A stretch of DNA of 56,613 nucleotides from an uncultured Oscillospiraceae bacterium (GCA_910585155.1 CAJUEC010000014.1:1-56613); one strand, 5' to 3'; shown: positions 17,279 to 25,940, counted from the first letter of the stretch. Numbers and translations: made by a program. Notes: generated from the sequence alone by a model not told the origin.

Positions 17279-18173
17279 GTCAAAGCACAGCTATCCCTCT
17301 GAGGTGGTCATCGCATCCACCTTCAACGTGGAGCTGGTGCGGCGCATGGGGGAGATGGTGGGCAACGAGTCCATCGCCAACCAGGTCAACGGCTGGTACG
17401 CCCCGGCCATGAACCTCCACCGCTCCCCCTTCGGCGGGCGCAACTTCGAGTATTACTCGGAGGACCCCCTGCTGTCCGGGGCCATGGGGGCGGCCTGCGT
17501 GTCCGGCGCGGCCTCCAAGGGTCTGTACTGCACGGTGAAGCACTTCGCCGTCAACGACCAGGAGACCAACCGGGTGAACGGCGGGGGCATCAGCGTCTGG
17601 GTCAATGAGCAGGCCCTGCGGGAGCTGTACCTCAGGCCCTTCGAGTACACGGTGAAAAACGCCTCCGCCTCCGTGAAGTACATCTCCGACAGCCAGGGGA
17701 CCATGGCTGAAAAGGAGCTGCCCGCCTGCACCGCCATGATGAGCTCCTACAACCGCCTGGGGGCCGCCTGGGCGGGGGGCAGTGAGGCGCTGCTGGACGG
17801 GGTGCTCCGGGAGGAGTGGGGCTTCCGGGGGCTGGTCATCACCGACTTTAACCTGTACGAGTTCATGTACCCCGACCAGGCCGTGGCCGCGGGCTCCGAC
17901 CTGATTTTGTCCACAGACGCCATGAAGAGCCTGGAGGATGCCAAGAGCGCCTCGGCGGCGCAAAATCTGCGCCAGGCGTGCCGCAACATCCTCTACACCG
18001 TGGCCCACTCCCACGCCATGAACGGCATCGTCCCCGGCACCATCATCTCCTACACCGCCGCCCCCTGGGAGGGCTGGCTGTCCACGGCCAACCTTGCGGT
18101 GGGCGCGCTGCTGGCGGCGGGAGCCGCCTGGGTGGTGTTCCGCGTGTGCAGGCATAAGCGGGACGGCGGCTGA
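17279..18173 (+). pseudogene. Second GH3 glycosidase, 3' part only
   Basis: About 300 codons homologous to the TIM-barrel half of the neighbouring GH3: YPSEVVIASTFNVELV, NGWYAPAMNLHRSPFGG, FEYYSEDPLL, the nucleophile Asp in GLVITDFN (about 17848), and a C-terminal membrane helix. Everything before SYPSEVV, roughly 600 residues including the other GH3 domain and the N-terminal anchor, is missing. The open frame runs back to an ATG at 17250, but that part lies in antisense of the kinase and is not a gene start. It ends at a good terminator. A pseudogene joined head-to-head with the truncated kinase. Confidence 0.85.
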
Positions 18174-18181
18174 GCACATGA

Positions 18182-18218
18182 AAAAGCCCCTGCATTCACA
18201 ATGAATGCAGGGGCTTTT
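18182..18218. terminator. Bidirectional terminator between GH3 fragment and pta
   Basis: AAAAGCCCCTGCATTCA pairs with TGAATGCAGGGGCTTTT around a 3-base loop, giving T-runs on both strands. It serves both converging genes. Confidence 0.85.
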
Positions 18219-18227
18219 GCCAAGCGG

Positions 18228-19205
18228 TCAATCCGCCAGGGCGGCGGTGATGATGGCCATGGAGTACACCTCCAGGGCGTTGCAGCCCCGGGACAGGTCG
18301 TTGATGGGGGCGTTCAGGCCCAGCAGAATGGGGCCGTAGGCGTCGAAGTTGCCCATGCGCTGGGCGATCTTGTAGCCGATGTTGCCCGCGGAGATCTCCG
18401 GGAAGATGAAGGTGTTGGCCCGGCCGGCCACATTGGAATTGGGGGCCTTCAGCCGGCCCACGGTGGGGGACACGGCGGCGTCGAACTGGAATTCGCCGTC
18501 CACGGGGAAGTCCAGGTCCAGGGCCTTGAGCTTCTCGCAGGCGTGGCGCATTTTGTCCACCGCGGGGCCCGAGCCGGAGCCCATGGTGGAGTAGCTCAGC
18601 ATGGCCACCCTGGGCTCCACGCCGAACCGGCGGGCGCAGGCCACCACCTCCTGGGTGATCTCCACCAGGTCGTCCTCAGAGGGATCGATATTGATGGCGC
18701 AGTCGCCCATGGCCAGCACCTGGTTGCCGCCGGTGGCGAAGGGGCGCACCAGGATGAAGCAGGAGGACACAATTTTATTGCCCGGCTTGGTCTTGATGAG
18801 CTGAAGGGCGGGGCGCACGGTGTCGGCGGTAGAGTAGGTGGCGCCGCCCAGCAGGCAGTCCGCCTCCCCCATGGCCACCAGCATGGTGCCAAAGTAGTTG
18901 CCCTGCTGAAGGGCGGCCTGGCACTGCTCGGGGGTCATCTTCCCGCGGCGCAGCTCCACCATTTTCTCCACCATGGCGTCCATTTTGTCGTAGGTGGAGG
19001 GCTGGAGAATCTGCACGCCCTTGATGTTGAGGCACTCGTCGTCCGCGACCTTGTAGATGGTCTCCGGATCGCCGATGAGGATGGGGGTGAGGAAGGTGCC
19101 GGACAGCAGGCGGGCGGACGCCTCCAGGATGCGCGGGTCCTCGCCCTCGGTAAAGACGATCTTTTTGGGGTTCTTTTTCAGCTTTTGGATGAGAAGTCGG
19201 AACAT
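18228..19205 (-). CDS. pta: Phosphate acetyltransferase
   Basis: A 325-residue enzyme with the Pta family features: IVFTEGEDPRILEAS at the N-terminus, DCLLGGATYSTADTVRPALQ near residue 132, and GRANTFIFPEISAGNIGYKIAQR near residue 275. It interconverts acetyl-CoA and acetyl phosphate in fermentation. Length is typical of single-domain Pta. The open frame extends to 19355, but ATG 19205 has GGAGG ten bases upstream and matches the family N-terminus. No acetate kinase gene is adjacent, so ackA must lie elsewhere. Confidence 0.95.
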   Translation of the reverse strand: MFRLLIQKLKKNPKKIVFTEGEDPRILEASARLLSGTFLTPILIGDPETIYKVADDECLNIKGVQILQPSTYDKMDAMVEKMVELRRGKMTPEQCQAALQQGNYFGTMLVAMGEADCLLGGATYSTADTVRPALQLIKTKPGNKIVSSCFILVRPFATGGNQVLAMGDCAINIDPSEDDLVEITQEVVACARRFGVEPRVAMLSYSTMGSGSGPAVDKMRHACEKLKALDLDFPVDGEFQFDAAVSPTVGRLKAPNSNVAGRANTFIFPEISAGNIGYKIAQRMGNFDAYGPILLGLNAPINDLSRGCNALEVYSMAIITAALAD

Positions 19206-19370
19206 GAATTGGTTACCTCCAGTTGGGGCGGGGCCGCGGGGCGGCCCGGCCGGGATCGAGTTTCGGTGAACTTGCGAAGCTGTAGGCGCAGCTCCAGTCT
19301 GCCGTCTGGGGGCTGTGTCTTCCCACCGTCCTGGGTAAATTTTCCGGCCATACACACAGGTGCGTCCGCG

Positions 19371-19441
19371 AAAATTTGCCCTGCCCGGCGGGGAGCTCCC
19401 CCGGCCATCCGGCGCTTTTGGCTGTGAATACAGTTCTTACT
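19371..19441 (-). repeat. Relic of an inverted-repeat (MITE-like) element
   Basis: GCGAAAATTTGCCCTGCC, then GGCCATCCGGCG, then GGCTGTGAATACAGTTC, matches in order the reverse complement of one half of the element at 52344-52513. The other terminal repeat is not evident, so this looks like a decayed or truncated copy. Confidence 0.6.
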
Positions 19442-19541
19442 TATCTAATTTATCACTGCCCGCCGTGTTTTTCAAGAGGGATATGGTCAAAATCACAAAA
19501 AATAGCTGGAAATTTCCGCCGCATTCCTGCGGGAAGAACTC

Positions 19542-19570
19542 TTTACAAACCGTATTGGCCCCGTTATACT
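19542..19570 (+). promoter_or_regulatory. Probable sigma-A promoter for the XRE regulator
   Basis: TTTACA (19542) and TATACT (19565) are separated by 17 bases, pointing toward the gene at 19712. The leader would be about 135 bases. Confidence 0.65.
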
Positions 19571-19711
19571 ATACTTGCTGTGTTAGGCCTTGTTTGAAAA
19601 TCGGCGGCGGACTGGCCCGGAGGGGCGGCGCTGGCGGCGTTCCAATCAGGCCTGATGGGAGGGACTGGCCCGGTCCCGCAAAGCGACATTAGAGGAAAGG
19701 GGGAGATCAGG

Positions 19712-20416
19712 ATGACCAATTCTGATTTCGCACGAACCCTCTCCCTGCTGCGGCAGGAGAAGGGTATTTCTCAGCGGCAGGCCGCAAAGACGCTGGGTAT
19801 ATCCCAAGCACTGCTTTCCCATTATGAAAACGGGGCGCGTGAGCCCGGCCTGATGTTTGTGGTAAAAGCCTGTGATTTCTACAGCGTGTCCGCCGACTTC
19901 CTGCTGGGGCGCACCCTCAGCCGGGACGGCACCACCATCCTGGACGCGGACACCCTGTACGACGTGTCCGACGAGCGGGACAATGTGCTGCGGGGCTCGG
20001 TGCTGGCCACCCTGTCCAAAAAGCTGGTGGTCAACTCGGTGGGGCTGCTGTTCGACCTGCTCAGCCGGGTGGGCAGCAAAAAGGCCATCCGGGCGGCGGC
20101 CAACTACCTGTCCACCACGGTGTACATCCTGTTCCGCCACCTCCACCTGGCCAGCCCCAGCGGCAACGACGACATTTTCTCCATGCCCAGGGAGTGGTTC
20201 GTGGCCGGGCTGTCCCGGGCGGATATGCTCATGAGCGAGGCGGAGTATGTCTCCGCCCTGTCCAGCCCGGGGAAGAACGCCAAGTTCCCGCCCCTGGACC
20301 ACGAGGCCATGAAGTCCGCCTATCCGGGGACCTACCAGTCCCTGCTCCAGATTGTACACACCTGCGGCGAACGGCTGAACAGCGAGATGGCCAGCCACAT
20401 GGAGAACACCCGCTGA
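19712..20416 (+). CDS. XRE-family transcriptional regulator
   Basis: A 234-residue protein with a Cro/C1-type helix-turn-helix at residues 5-65 (LRQEKGISQRQAAKTLGIS, LLSHYENGAREPG) ending in DFLLGRT. The remaining 165 residues are helical and unassigned, probably a sensing or oligomerising domain. ATG 19712 follows AAAGGGGGAG. It stands alone, 28 bases before the MBOAT gene on the same strand, so the two could be cotranscribed. The target is unknown. Confidence 0.85.
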   Translation: MTNSDFARTLSLLRQEKGISQRQAAKTLGISQALLSHYENGAREPGLMFVVKACDFYSVSADFLLGRTLSRDGTTILDADTLYDVSDERDNVLRGSVLATLSKKLVVNSVGLLFDLLSRVGSKKAIRAAANYLSTTVYILFRHLHLASPSGNDDIFSMPREWFVAGLSRADMLMSEAEYVSALSSPGKNAKFPPLDHEAMKSAYPGTYQSLLQIVHTCGERLNSEMASHMENTR

Positions 20417-20444
20417 ACGGCGCACAGCCGAGTGAGGAGACGCG

Positions 20445-21893
20445 ATGAACGTACAAAGCCATCTGTTCGTGCTGGCCTATCTGCCGGCGGTGCTGGTGCT
20501 GTGGCGGCTGCTGGGGGAACGGCTGGGCGGCCGGGCCGCCCAGGGCGGGCTGGTGTGCGCCGGGGTGCTGTTCTGCGGCTGGGGAGCGCCCCTGTCCCTG
20601 CTGGTGCTGGGGGCGGAGGGGGCCGCCAGCTACCTGCTGGGCCGGCGCATCGCCCGGGACCCGTCCAAGGGGAGGCCCCTGCTGTGGGCGGGGGCGGGGG
20701 GCCTGCTGGCGGTGCTGGCCTTTTTCAAGTACACCGGCTTTCTGCTGTCCCTCACGCCGCTGGAGGGGCTGTTCACCCCTCCGGCCTGGCTGGCCCCCCT
20801 GGGGCTGTCCTTCGTCACCTTTCAGCAGATTCTCTGGCTGAGGGATTGCTATGATGGGGAGGCGGGGCCGGAGGTGTCCCCCCTGGACTACGCCTGCTGC
20901 CTCACCTTTTTCGCCACCGCCACCTGCGGGCCCATCACCCGGGTGGGGGAGCTGGCTCCCCAGATGAGGAAGCCCGCCCCTTTCTCCTGGGAGGAGCTGT
21001 CCGCCGGGCTGTACTGCTTCGCCCTGGGGCTGGCCAAGAAGGTGCTGGTGGCGGCGGTGTTCGCCAACGGGGCCAACTTCGGCTACGCCAATGTGGGCAA
21101 CCTCACCCCCATGGACAGCGCGCTCACCATTTTGTGCTATACGCTGCAAATTTATTTCGACTTTTCCGGCTACTGCGACATGGCCGCCGGCATGGCCCGG
21201 ATGATGGGCCTGTCCCTGCCGGTGAACTTCAACAGCCCCTATCAGGCCCTGTCCGTGAAGGACTTCTGGGGCCGGTGGCACGTGTCCCTGTCCCGGTTCT
21301 TCCGCCGGTGCGTGTATATCCCCCTGGGGGGCAGCCGCCGGGGCACCGCCGTGACCGTGGGCAACATCCTGATCATCTTTCTGCTGTCCGGGCTGTGGCA
21401 CGGGGCGGGCTGGGGCTTTTTGATCTGGGGGGGCCTCCACGGGCTGGCCCGGGCGGGGGAGCAGCTGCTGAAGGGGAGGCTGTCCCTGCCCAAGCCCCTG
21501 GCCTGGGTCCTCACCTTTGCCTTTGTCAACCTGGCCTGGGTGTTTTTCCGGGCAGAAAGCCTGGACCAGGCCTTCGCCCTGCTGGGGGGGCTGTTCCAGA
21601 CCAGCTGGGGCCTGCCCACCAAGGAGTTCGCCGCGGCCCTGCCCCCGGCGGTGGTGGGGAAGGCGCTGGGCTTCCTGCAAAACGCCCTCCAGGAGGGGGG
21701 CCGGGCGCTGATCTACTGGGCGCCGCTGCTGGCGCTGCCGGTGGGTCTGGCCCTGCTGGCCTGCCCCAACCCCCTGGCGCAGACGGAGCGCTTTTGCCCC
21801 ACGGTGTGGAAGGCGGCGCTGGCGGTGGCCTGCGTGGTGGGGTCGGTGATCTTCTTCTCCGGGGTGGATACGTTCATTTACGCGAATTTTTAG
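20445..21893 (+). CDS. MBOAT-family membrane O-acyltransferase (AlgI/DltB-like)
   Basis: A 482-residue polytopic protein. Family marks are FFATATCGPITR (near residue 155), QIYFDFSGYCDMA, DFWGRWHVSLSRFFR (near 270), and the catalytic-His segment LLSGLWHGAGWGFLIWGGLHG (near 310). AlgI-like enzymes pass acyl groups across the membrane for acetylating cell-surface polymers, working with an SGNH-type partner. The next gene (22327) has SGNH-like motifs and is the probable partner, but a 433-base odd spacer separates them. Full length. Confidence 0.93.
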   Translation: MNVQSHLFVLAYLPAVLVLWRLLGERLGGRAAQGGLVCAGVLFCGWGAPLSLLVLGAEGAASYLLGRRIARDPSKGRPLLWAGAGGLLAVLAFFKYTGFLLSLTPLEGLFTPPAWLAPLGLSFVTFQQILWLRDCYDGEAGPEVSPLDYACCLTFFATATCGPITRVGELAPQMRKPAPFSWEELSAGLYCFALGLAKKVLVAAVFANGANFGYANVGNLTPMDSALTILCYTLQIYFDFSGYCDMAAGMARMMGLSLPVNFNSPYQALSVKDFWGRWHVSLSRFFRRCVYIPLGGSRRGTAVTVGNILIIFLLSGLWHGAGWGFLIWGGLHGLARAGEQLLKGRLSLPKPLAWVLTFAFVNLAWVFFRAESLDQAFALLGGLFQTSWGLPTKEFAAALPPAVVGKALGFLQNALQEGGRALIYWAPLLALPVGLALLACPNPLAQTERFCPTVWKAALAVACVVGSVIFFSGVDTFIYANF

Positions 21894-22326
21894 CAAGAAG
21901 CGCGAGGATAGGCGCACAGGGGAGCTTGGACCGGAGCGAGGGCGAGGGGAGAACCGCGAAGCGGGTCGGACATCAGCCCGAGACGGAGGGAAAGCGACCC
22001 GGCCGTGCGCCCAATCCGAGCGTGACAGGGAAGCGCGGAGAAGCGGACAGCGAGAGAGCTTGGAGCGAAGCGAGGGCAAAAGCCGAGGGCCCGCAGGGCG
22101 GGACCGGGTTTTGTCCAAGGCGCAGCGAAAGCGACCGAGTGCCCTGGCCGCTTCGCAGCGTGACAGCGTCGGGGCAGGCTCCATATCCTTCGCTTCCGGC
22201 ATTGCCGAACGCTCACTCATTGTGCTGCCCCTCCTCTCCCCGCAAAGCCAAAGGACGGCTTTACAGGGGGCCCAGTAGGGAGCGCCCGGGAGCAGCCGCA
22301 CAGCAGCATCAACAAAGGGGGACGCC
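21894..22326. other. Long compositionally odd spacer between MBOAT and its partner gene
   Basis: 433 bases with no credible gene. It is full of short related phrases (GAGCGAAGCGAGGGC, GCGAAGCGGG, CGCAGCGTGACAG) and ends with AAAGCCAAAGGACGGCTTT, a hairpin, plus GGGGGCCC. It resembles the spacers around lepA in style but I found no duplicated gene end here. Confidence 0.5.
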
Positions 22327-23385
22327 ATGAAAGCAAAAACCTTTTTTATCACCGTGCTGGCGGGCATTCTGCTCTGCTTTGGGGTGTTCATCCTGCTTTT
22401 GTCCATGGAGGACCCCTTCTTTGTGCTCCACGGCATCGACGAGGGGGAGACCGCCCTGTTCGACAACCAGCGCTACCAGATGGCCGGTCTCATCCGCCAC
22501 CAGGACTATACCCAGGTGGTGATGGGCACCTCGCTGGTGGCCAACTACCGCTCCAGCTGGTTTACAAAGGGCACCGGGCGGGAGACGCTGAAGATCACCT
22601 TCCCCGACGGCTGGATCTCCGAGTTTGACACCGCCCTCCAGCTGGCCTTCCGCAGCCACCCCAAGCTGGAGCGGGTCTACTTCTGCCTGGACCCCAACAT
22701 CCTGGTCCGCCCGGACAGCGAGCGCACGGTGGAGCTGCCCAGCTATCTCTACAATATGAACCCCCTGGACGACGTGGAGTACCTGCTCAACGCGGACACC
22801 TACGAGACCGCCCTGCGCACCTGGCTGCACCGGGAGTCGGAGCAGACGGTGACCCTGGACGAGGCCTACGTGTGGGACGGGACGTACAGCTTCAGCTGGG
22901 ACGACGCTTTGAAGGGCTACCCCCGGCCGGAGGTGAGAGACCCCCTGCCCGCGGACGCCCTGCTGGCGGCGGCGGAGGAGAATCTGGACGTGGTGTGCCG
23001 CTGGGCGCAGAAGCACCCGGACGTTCAATTTGTAATCTGGTTCCCCCCCTACAGCATCCTCTACTGGGATATGATGATGCGGGAGGGGCGGGCGGAGGCC
23101 ATCCTGTCCGCGGTGGAGTACGCCGCCGGGCGGCTGCTGGAATACGACAACATATCCCTGCACAGCCTGCTGTACTGCGGGCCCATGACCAACCTGAACT
23201 ACTACACCGACCACGTCCACTGCTCCGGGGAGGTCACCGCCTGGGCGGCCCTGGCCCTGATGAACGGGGAATTCAGCTGGACGCAGGAGGACTACCGTGA
23301 GCGGCTGGACGAGCTGCGGCAGTTCGTGATGGGGTATGACTACAAAATCTTGTTTGACCGCCCCGGCCAGGAGGAGCAAAACTGA
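22327..23385 (+). CDS. SGNH-like partner of the MBOAT acyltransferase
   Basis: A 352-residue protein with one N-terminal membrane helix (residues 5-25) and an extracytoplasmic domain. VVMGTSLVANY near residue 65 fits the GDSL/SGNH block I (Ser nucleophile), and YYTDHVHCSG near residue 298 fits block V (Asp-x-x-His). This is the layout of AlgX/AlgJ/DltD-type partners, which finish O-acylation of surface polymers. Its stop overlaps the ATG of a displaced lepA start (TGATG at 23383-23387), implying lepA once followed directly. Polymer unknown; not a database match. Confidence 0.7.
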   Translation: MKAKTFFITVLAGILLCFGVFILLLSMEDPFFVLHGIDEGETALFDNQRYQMAGLIRHQDYTQVVMGTSLVANYRSSWFTKGTGRETLKITFPDGWISEFDTALQLAFRSHPKLERVYFCLDPNILVRPDSERTVELPSYLYNMNPLDDVEYLLNADTYETALRTWLHRESEQTVTLDEAYVWDGTYSFSWDDALKGYPRPEVRDPLPADALLAAAEENLDVVCRWAQKHPDVQFVIWFPPYSILYWDMMMREGRAEAILSAVEYAAGRLLEYDNISLHSLLYCGPMTNLNYYTDHVHCSGEVTAWAALALMNGEFSWTQEDYRERLDELRQFVMGYDYKILFDRPGQEEQN

Positions 23386-23425
23386 TGACTGACCAATCCA
23401 AAATCCGCAGCTTTTCCATCATCGC
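23385..23425 (+). repeat. Displaced 5' fragment of lepA, copy 1
   Basis: ATG followed by codons for MTDQSKIRSFSIIA, matching the lepA start MTDQSRIRNFSIIA, then unrelated sequence. The ATG overlaps the stop of the preceding gene, as in a coupled operon. Confidence 0.85.
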
Positions 23426-23544
23426 CCTCGTCGGCACAAGCTGCACTCATTCGCTTCCCCCTGCGGGGAAAGCTCATCCGTTTCGCTGTGCCTTCTCTCC
23501 CCACCGGACCCGCTTCGCTGGGCTCCGGCGGGGGCCCCATTTGG

Positions 23545-23623
23545 TACGGAGGGTTTCGCTATGACAGAACAATCCAAGATCCGCAACTTTTCCATTATTG
23601 CGCACATCGACCACGGCAAATCC
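23545..23623 (+). repeat. Displaced 5' fragment of lepA with its ribosome site, copy 2
   Basis: From TACGGAGGGTTTC through ATG (23561) and codons MTEQSKIRNFSIIAHIDHGKS, it parallels 23782-23861, where the intact lepA begins. The match stops abruptly at 23623. The bases differ at several sites from lepA while the peptide is nearly the same. Confidence 0.88.
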
Positions 23624-23781
23624 GTTCCCCACAAAATCTGACAATTTTGCGGGGGCCCCTTATGATTTCAAATTCTCGGGCGAAGTGAATTCGCCCTGCG
23701 AAAATTCTCCGCCTGCGGCTCCGAATTTACGGCGCATTCGCGCCGCCCCACCTGTCGGCGGGGCCCCAGGGTGGATTTGCC
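23624..23781. other. Spacer with GGGGCCCC motifs before lepA
   Basis: Non-coding, with GGGGCCCC at 23652-23659 and 23760-23767 and small hairpins such as GGCGAA-GTGAA-TTCGCC. The spacer of the previous unit (23426-23544) likewise has GGGGCCCC at 23531-23538. Confidence 0.7.
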
Positions 23782-23798
23782 TACGGAGGGTTTCCCAT

Positions 23799-25610
23799 AT
23801 GACTGACCAATCGAGAATCCGCAACTTTTCCATTATTGCGCACATCGACCACGGCAAATCCACCCTATCCGACCGGATGATTGAGATCTGCGGCGCGGTG
23901 GAGCAGCGGCAGATGGCCTCCCAGCTGCTGGACAACATGGACCTGGAGCGGGAGCGGGGCATCACCATCAAGGCCCGGGCCGTCCGCATGGACTACACCG
24001 CCCAGGACGGCCAGACCTACTGCCTCAACCTCATCGACACCCCGGGCCACGTGGACTTCAACTACGAGGTCAGCCGCTCCCTGGCGGCCTGCGAGGGGGC
24101 GGTGCTGGTGGTGGACGCCGCCCAGGGGGTGGAGGCCCAGACCCTGGCCAACACCTACCTGGCCCTGGACCACGATTTGGAGATCCGGCCGGTGCTGAAC
24201 AAAATCGACCTGCCCGCCGCCGACCCCCAGCGGGTGAAGCACGAGATCGAGGACATCATCGGCCTGCCCGCCCTGGACGCCCCGGAGATCTCTGCCAAGC
24301 AGGGCATCAACATCGCCTCTGTGCTGGAGGACATCGTACAAAATGTCCCCGCCCCCGCCGGCGACCCCGCCGCGCCGCTGAAGGCCCTCATTTTTGACAG
24401 CCAGTACGACCCCTACCTGGGGGTGATCGTATACTTCCGGGTGATGGAGGGAACTCTGAGCCCGGGAATGCAGGTGCGCCTCATGGCCTCCGGCGCCCAG
24501 TACACCGTGCTGGACTGCGGCTGGCTCCGGCCCCTGGGCATGGAGTCCGCCCCCCAGCTGTCCGCCGGGGAGGTGGGCTGGTTCACCGCATCCATCAAGA
24601 CGGTGAAGGACACCCGGGTGGGGGACACCATCACCGAGGCCGCCCGGCCCACCCCGGAGCCCCTGCCCGGCTACCGCCCGGCCCAGGCCATGGTGTACTG
24701 CGGCGTGTACACCGAGGACGGCTCCAAATACCCCGACCTGCGGGACGCCCTGGAAAAGCTCCAGCTCAACGACGCTTCCCTCTCCTTCGAGCCCGAGTCC
24801 TCCATCGCCCTGGGCTTCGGCTTCCGCTGCGGCTTTCTGGGGATGCTCCACATGGAGATCATCCAGGAGCGGCTGGAGCGGGAGTTTGACCTGGACCTGA
24901 TCACCACATTACCCTCGGTTATTTATGAGGTGACGAAAACTGACGGGACTCTGGTGCGGGTGGACAACCCCCACAATTACCCCGACCCCGGCTCTATCAA
25001 GGAGGCCATGGAGCCCTACGCCAAGGTGTCCATCATCTCTCCCCCGGACTATGTGGGCAGCATCATGCCCCTGTGCCAGGACAGGCGCGGCGAGTACAAG
25101 GACATGCAGTACCTGGACACCAACCTGGTGGAGATCCGGTATCTCATGCCGCTGAACGAGATCATCTATGACTTTTTCGACACCCTGAAGGCCAAGACCC
25201 GGGGCTATGCCTCCCTGGACTACGAGCTGGACGAGTACCGCCCCTCCGACCTGGTGAAGGTGGACCTGCTGCTCAACGGCGACCAGGTGGACGCGCTGAG
25301 CTTCATCGCCCACCGGGAGAAGGCCTACAAGCGGGCGAGGCGGATCTGCGAGAAGCTGAAGGAGAACATCCCCCGCCAGATGTTTGAGGTGCCCATCCAG
25401 GCGGCCATCGGCGGCAAGGTCATCGCCCGGGAGACGCTGAAGGCCCTGCGCAAGGACGTGCTGGCCAAGTGCTATGGCGGCGACATCACCCGGAAGAAGA
25501 AGCTGCTGGAGAAGCAAAAAGAGGGCAAAAAGAAGATGCGCAGCCTGGGCACGGTGCAGATGCCCACGGAGGCGTTCATGGCAGTGCTGAAAATCGATGA
25601 GGAGGGGTGA
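23799..25610 (+). CDS. lepA: Elongation factor 4 (back-translocating GTPase)
   Basis: A 603-residue translational GTPase: G1 AHIDHGKST (residues 15-23), G2/G3 region RERGITIK and DTPGHVDF, G4 NKID, then EF-G-like domains with GFRCGFLGMLHMEI near residue 350 and the LepA-specific C-terminal domain (PRQMFEVPIQAAIGGKVIAR; GKKKMRSLGTVQMP). It acts on stalled ribosomes. Start ATG 23799 has GGAGGG upstream; a longer frame from 23598 runs through the repeat spacer and is not genuine. The gene is complete, but both its ends are duplicated beside it. Confidence 0.97.
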   Translation: MTDQSRIRNFSIIAHIDHGKSTLSDRMIEICGAVEQRQMASQLLDNMDLERERGITIKARAVRMDYTAQDGQTYCLNLIDTPGHVDFNYEVSRSLAACEGAVLVVDAAQGVEAQTLANTYLALDHDLEIRPVLNKIDLPAADPQRVKHEIEDIIGLPALDAPEISAKQGINIASVLEDIVQNVPAPAGDPAAPLKALIFDSQYDPYLGVIVYFRVMEGTLSPGMQVRLMASGAQYTVLDCGWLRPLGMESAPQLSAGEVGWFTASIKTVKDTRVGDTITEAARPTPEPLPGYRPAQAMVYCGVYTEDGSKYPDLRDALEKLQLNDASLSFEPESSIALGFGFRCGFLGMLHMEIIQERLEREFDLDLITTLPSVIYEVTKTDGTLVRVDNPHNYPDPGSIKEAMEPYAKVSIISPPDYVGSIMPLCQDRRGEYKDMQYLDTNLVEIRYLMPLNEIIYDFFDTLKAKTRGYASLDYELDEYRPSDLVKVDLLLNGDQVDALSFIAHREKAYKRARRICEKLKENIPRQMFEVPIQAAIGGKVIARETLKALRKDVLAKCYGGDITRKKKLLEKQKEGKKKMRSLGTVQMPTEAFMAVLKIDEEG

Positions 25611-25781
25611 AGGCGCAGCTTTTTGCCCTCTGGGGCCCCGCAGGGCGGGGCGCGCGCCAGCGCGTGCAAGGTTTTGGCCGCAGGCCAAAACCTTGGCGCA
25701 GGCGGAATTCATTTCCGCCGAGCAATGAAATGGGAGGGGGCCCCCGCGCGGGCCCAGCGCAGCGGGCCGCGTGGGGAAGCG
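25611..25781. other. Hairpin-rich GGGGCCCC spacer after lepA
   Basis: 171 non-coding bases with GGGGCCCC at 25632-25639 and 25737-25744 and a perfect 12-bp hairpin AAGGTTTTGGCC-GCA-GGCCAAAACCTT at 25668-25694. Confidence 0.7.
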
Positions 25782-25867
25782 GCAAGAAGAAGATGCGTAG
25801 CCTGGGCACGGTGCAGATGCCCACGGAGGCGTTCATGGCAGTGCTGAAAATCGATGAGGAGGGGTAG
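25782..25867 (+). repeat. Displaced 3' fragment of lepA
   Basis: The last 28 codons of lepA recur here with only a few base changes (for example CGC to CGT, stop TGA to TAG). The encoded peptide KKMRSLGTVQMPTEAF and onward to IDEEG is unchanged. The intact counterpart is 25524-25610; the period is 258 bases. Confidence 0.92.
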
Positions 25868-25899
25868 GGCGGAGTTTCCCTGCCCAATATGAAAACGAA

Positions 25900-25940
25900 A
25901 CCGGCGTCCCCGCGCGGCTCAGCCGCGCGGGGACGCCGGT
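25900..25940 (+). terminator. Very strong hairpin, probable lepA terminator
   Basis: A perfect 20-bp stem ACCGGCGTCCCCGCGCGGCT / AGCCGCGCGGGGACGCCGGT around one base lies just after the displaced 3' fragment. It is likely the original lepA terminator. No T-run follows. Confidence 0.7.

Larger units (their letters stand above)
19206..19711. other. Intergenic between pta and the XRE regulator
   Basis: About 500 bases without a gene. It contains upstream DNA of pta, a relic of the same repeat that sits in the liv leader (19371-19441), and a promoter for the regulator (19542-19570). The stretch 19580-19690 is GC-rich with no recognised feature. Confidence 0.6.

Noticed and set aside
17250..17280. 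ATG at 17250 as start of the second GH3
   Set aside because: The bases before 17279 belong to the antisense of the kinase, so the ATG is accidental.
13373..17302. 1309-codon + frame opposite GH3 and the kinase
   Set aside because: A shadow of the GC-rich coding strand; it is rich in Gly/Val/His with no domain.
20229..22466. 745-codon minus frame opposite the MBOAT gene
   Set aside because: A shadow with low-complexity composition; the MBOAT motifs are on the + strand.
23385..23560. Frame starting at the displaced lepA ATG as a real short gene
   Set aside because: It matches lepA for only 14 codons and then becomes GC-driven noise in the spacer.
25607..25867. 86-codon + frame ending with the lepA C-terminus
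   Set aside because: It is produced by the spacer joined to the displaced 3' end; it has no start signal.
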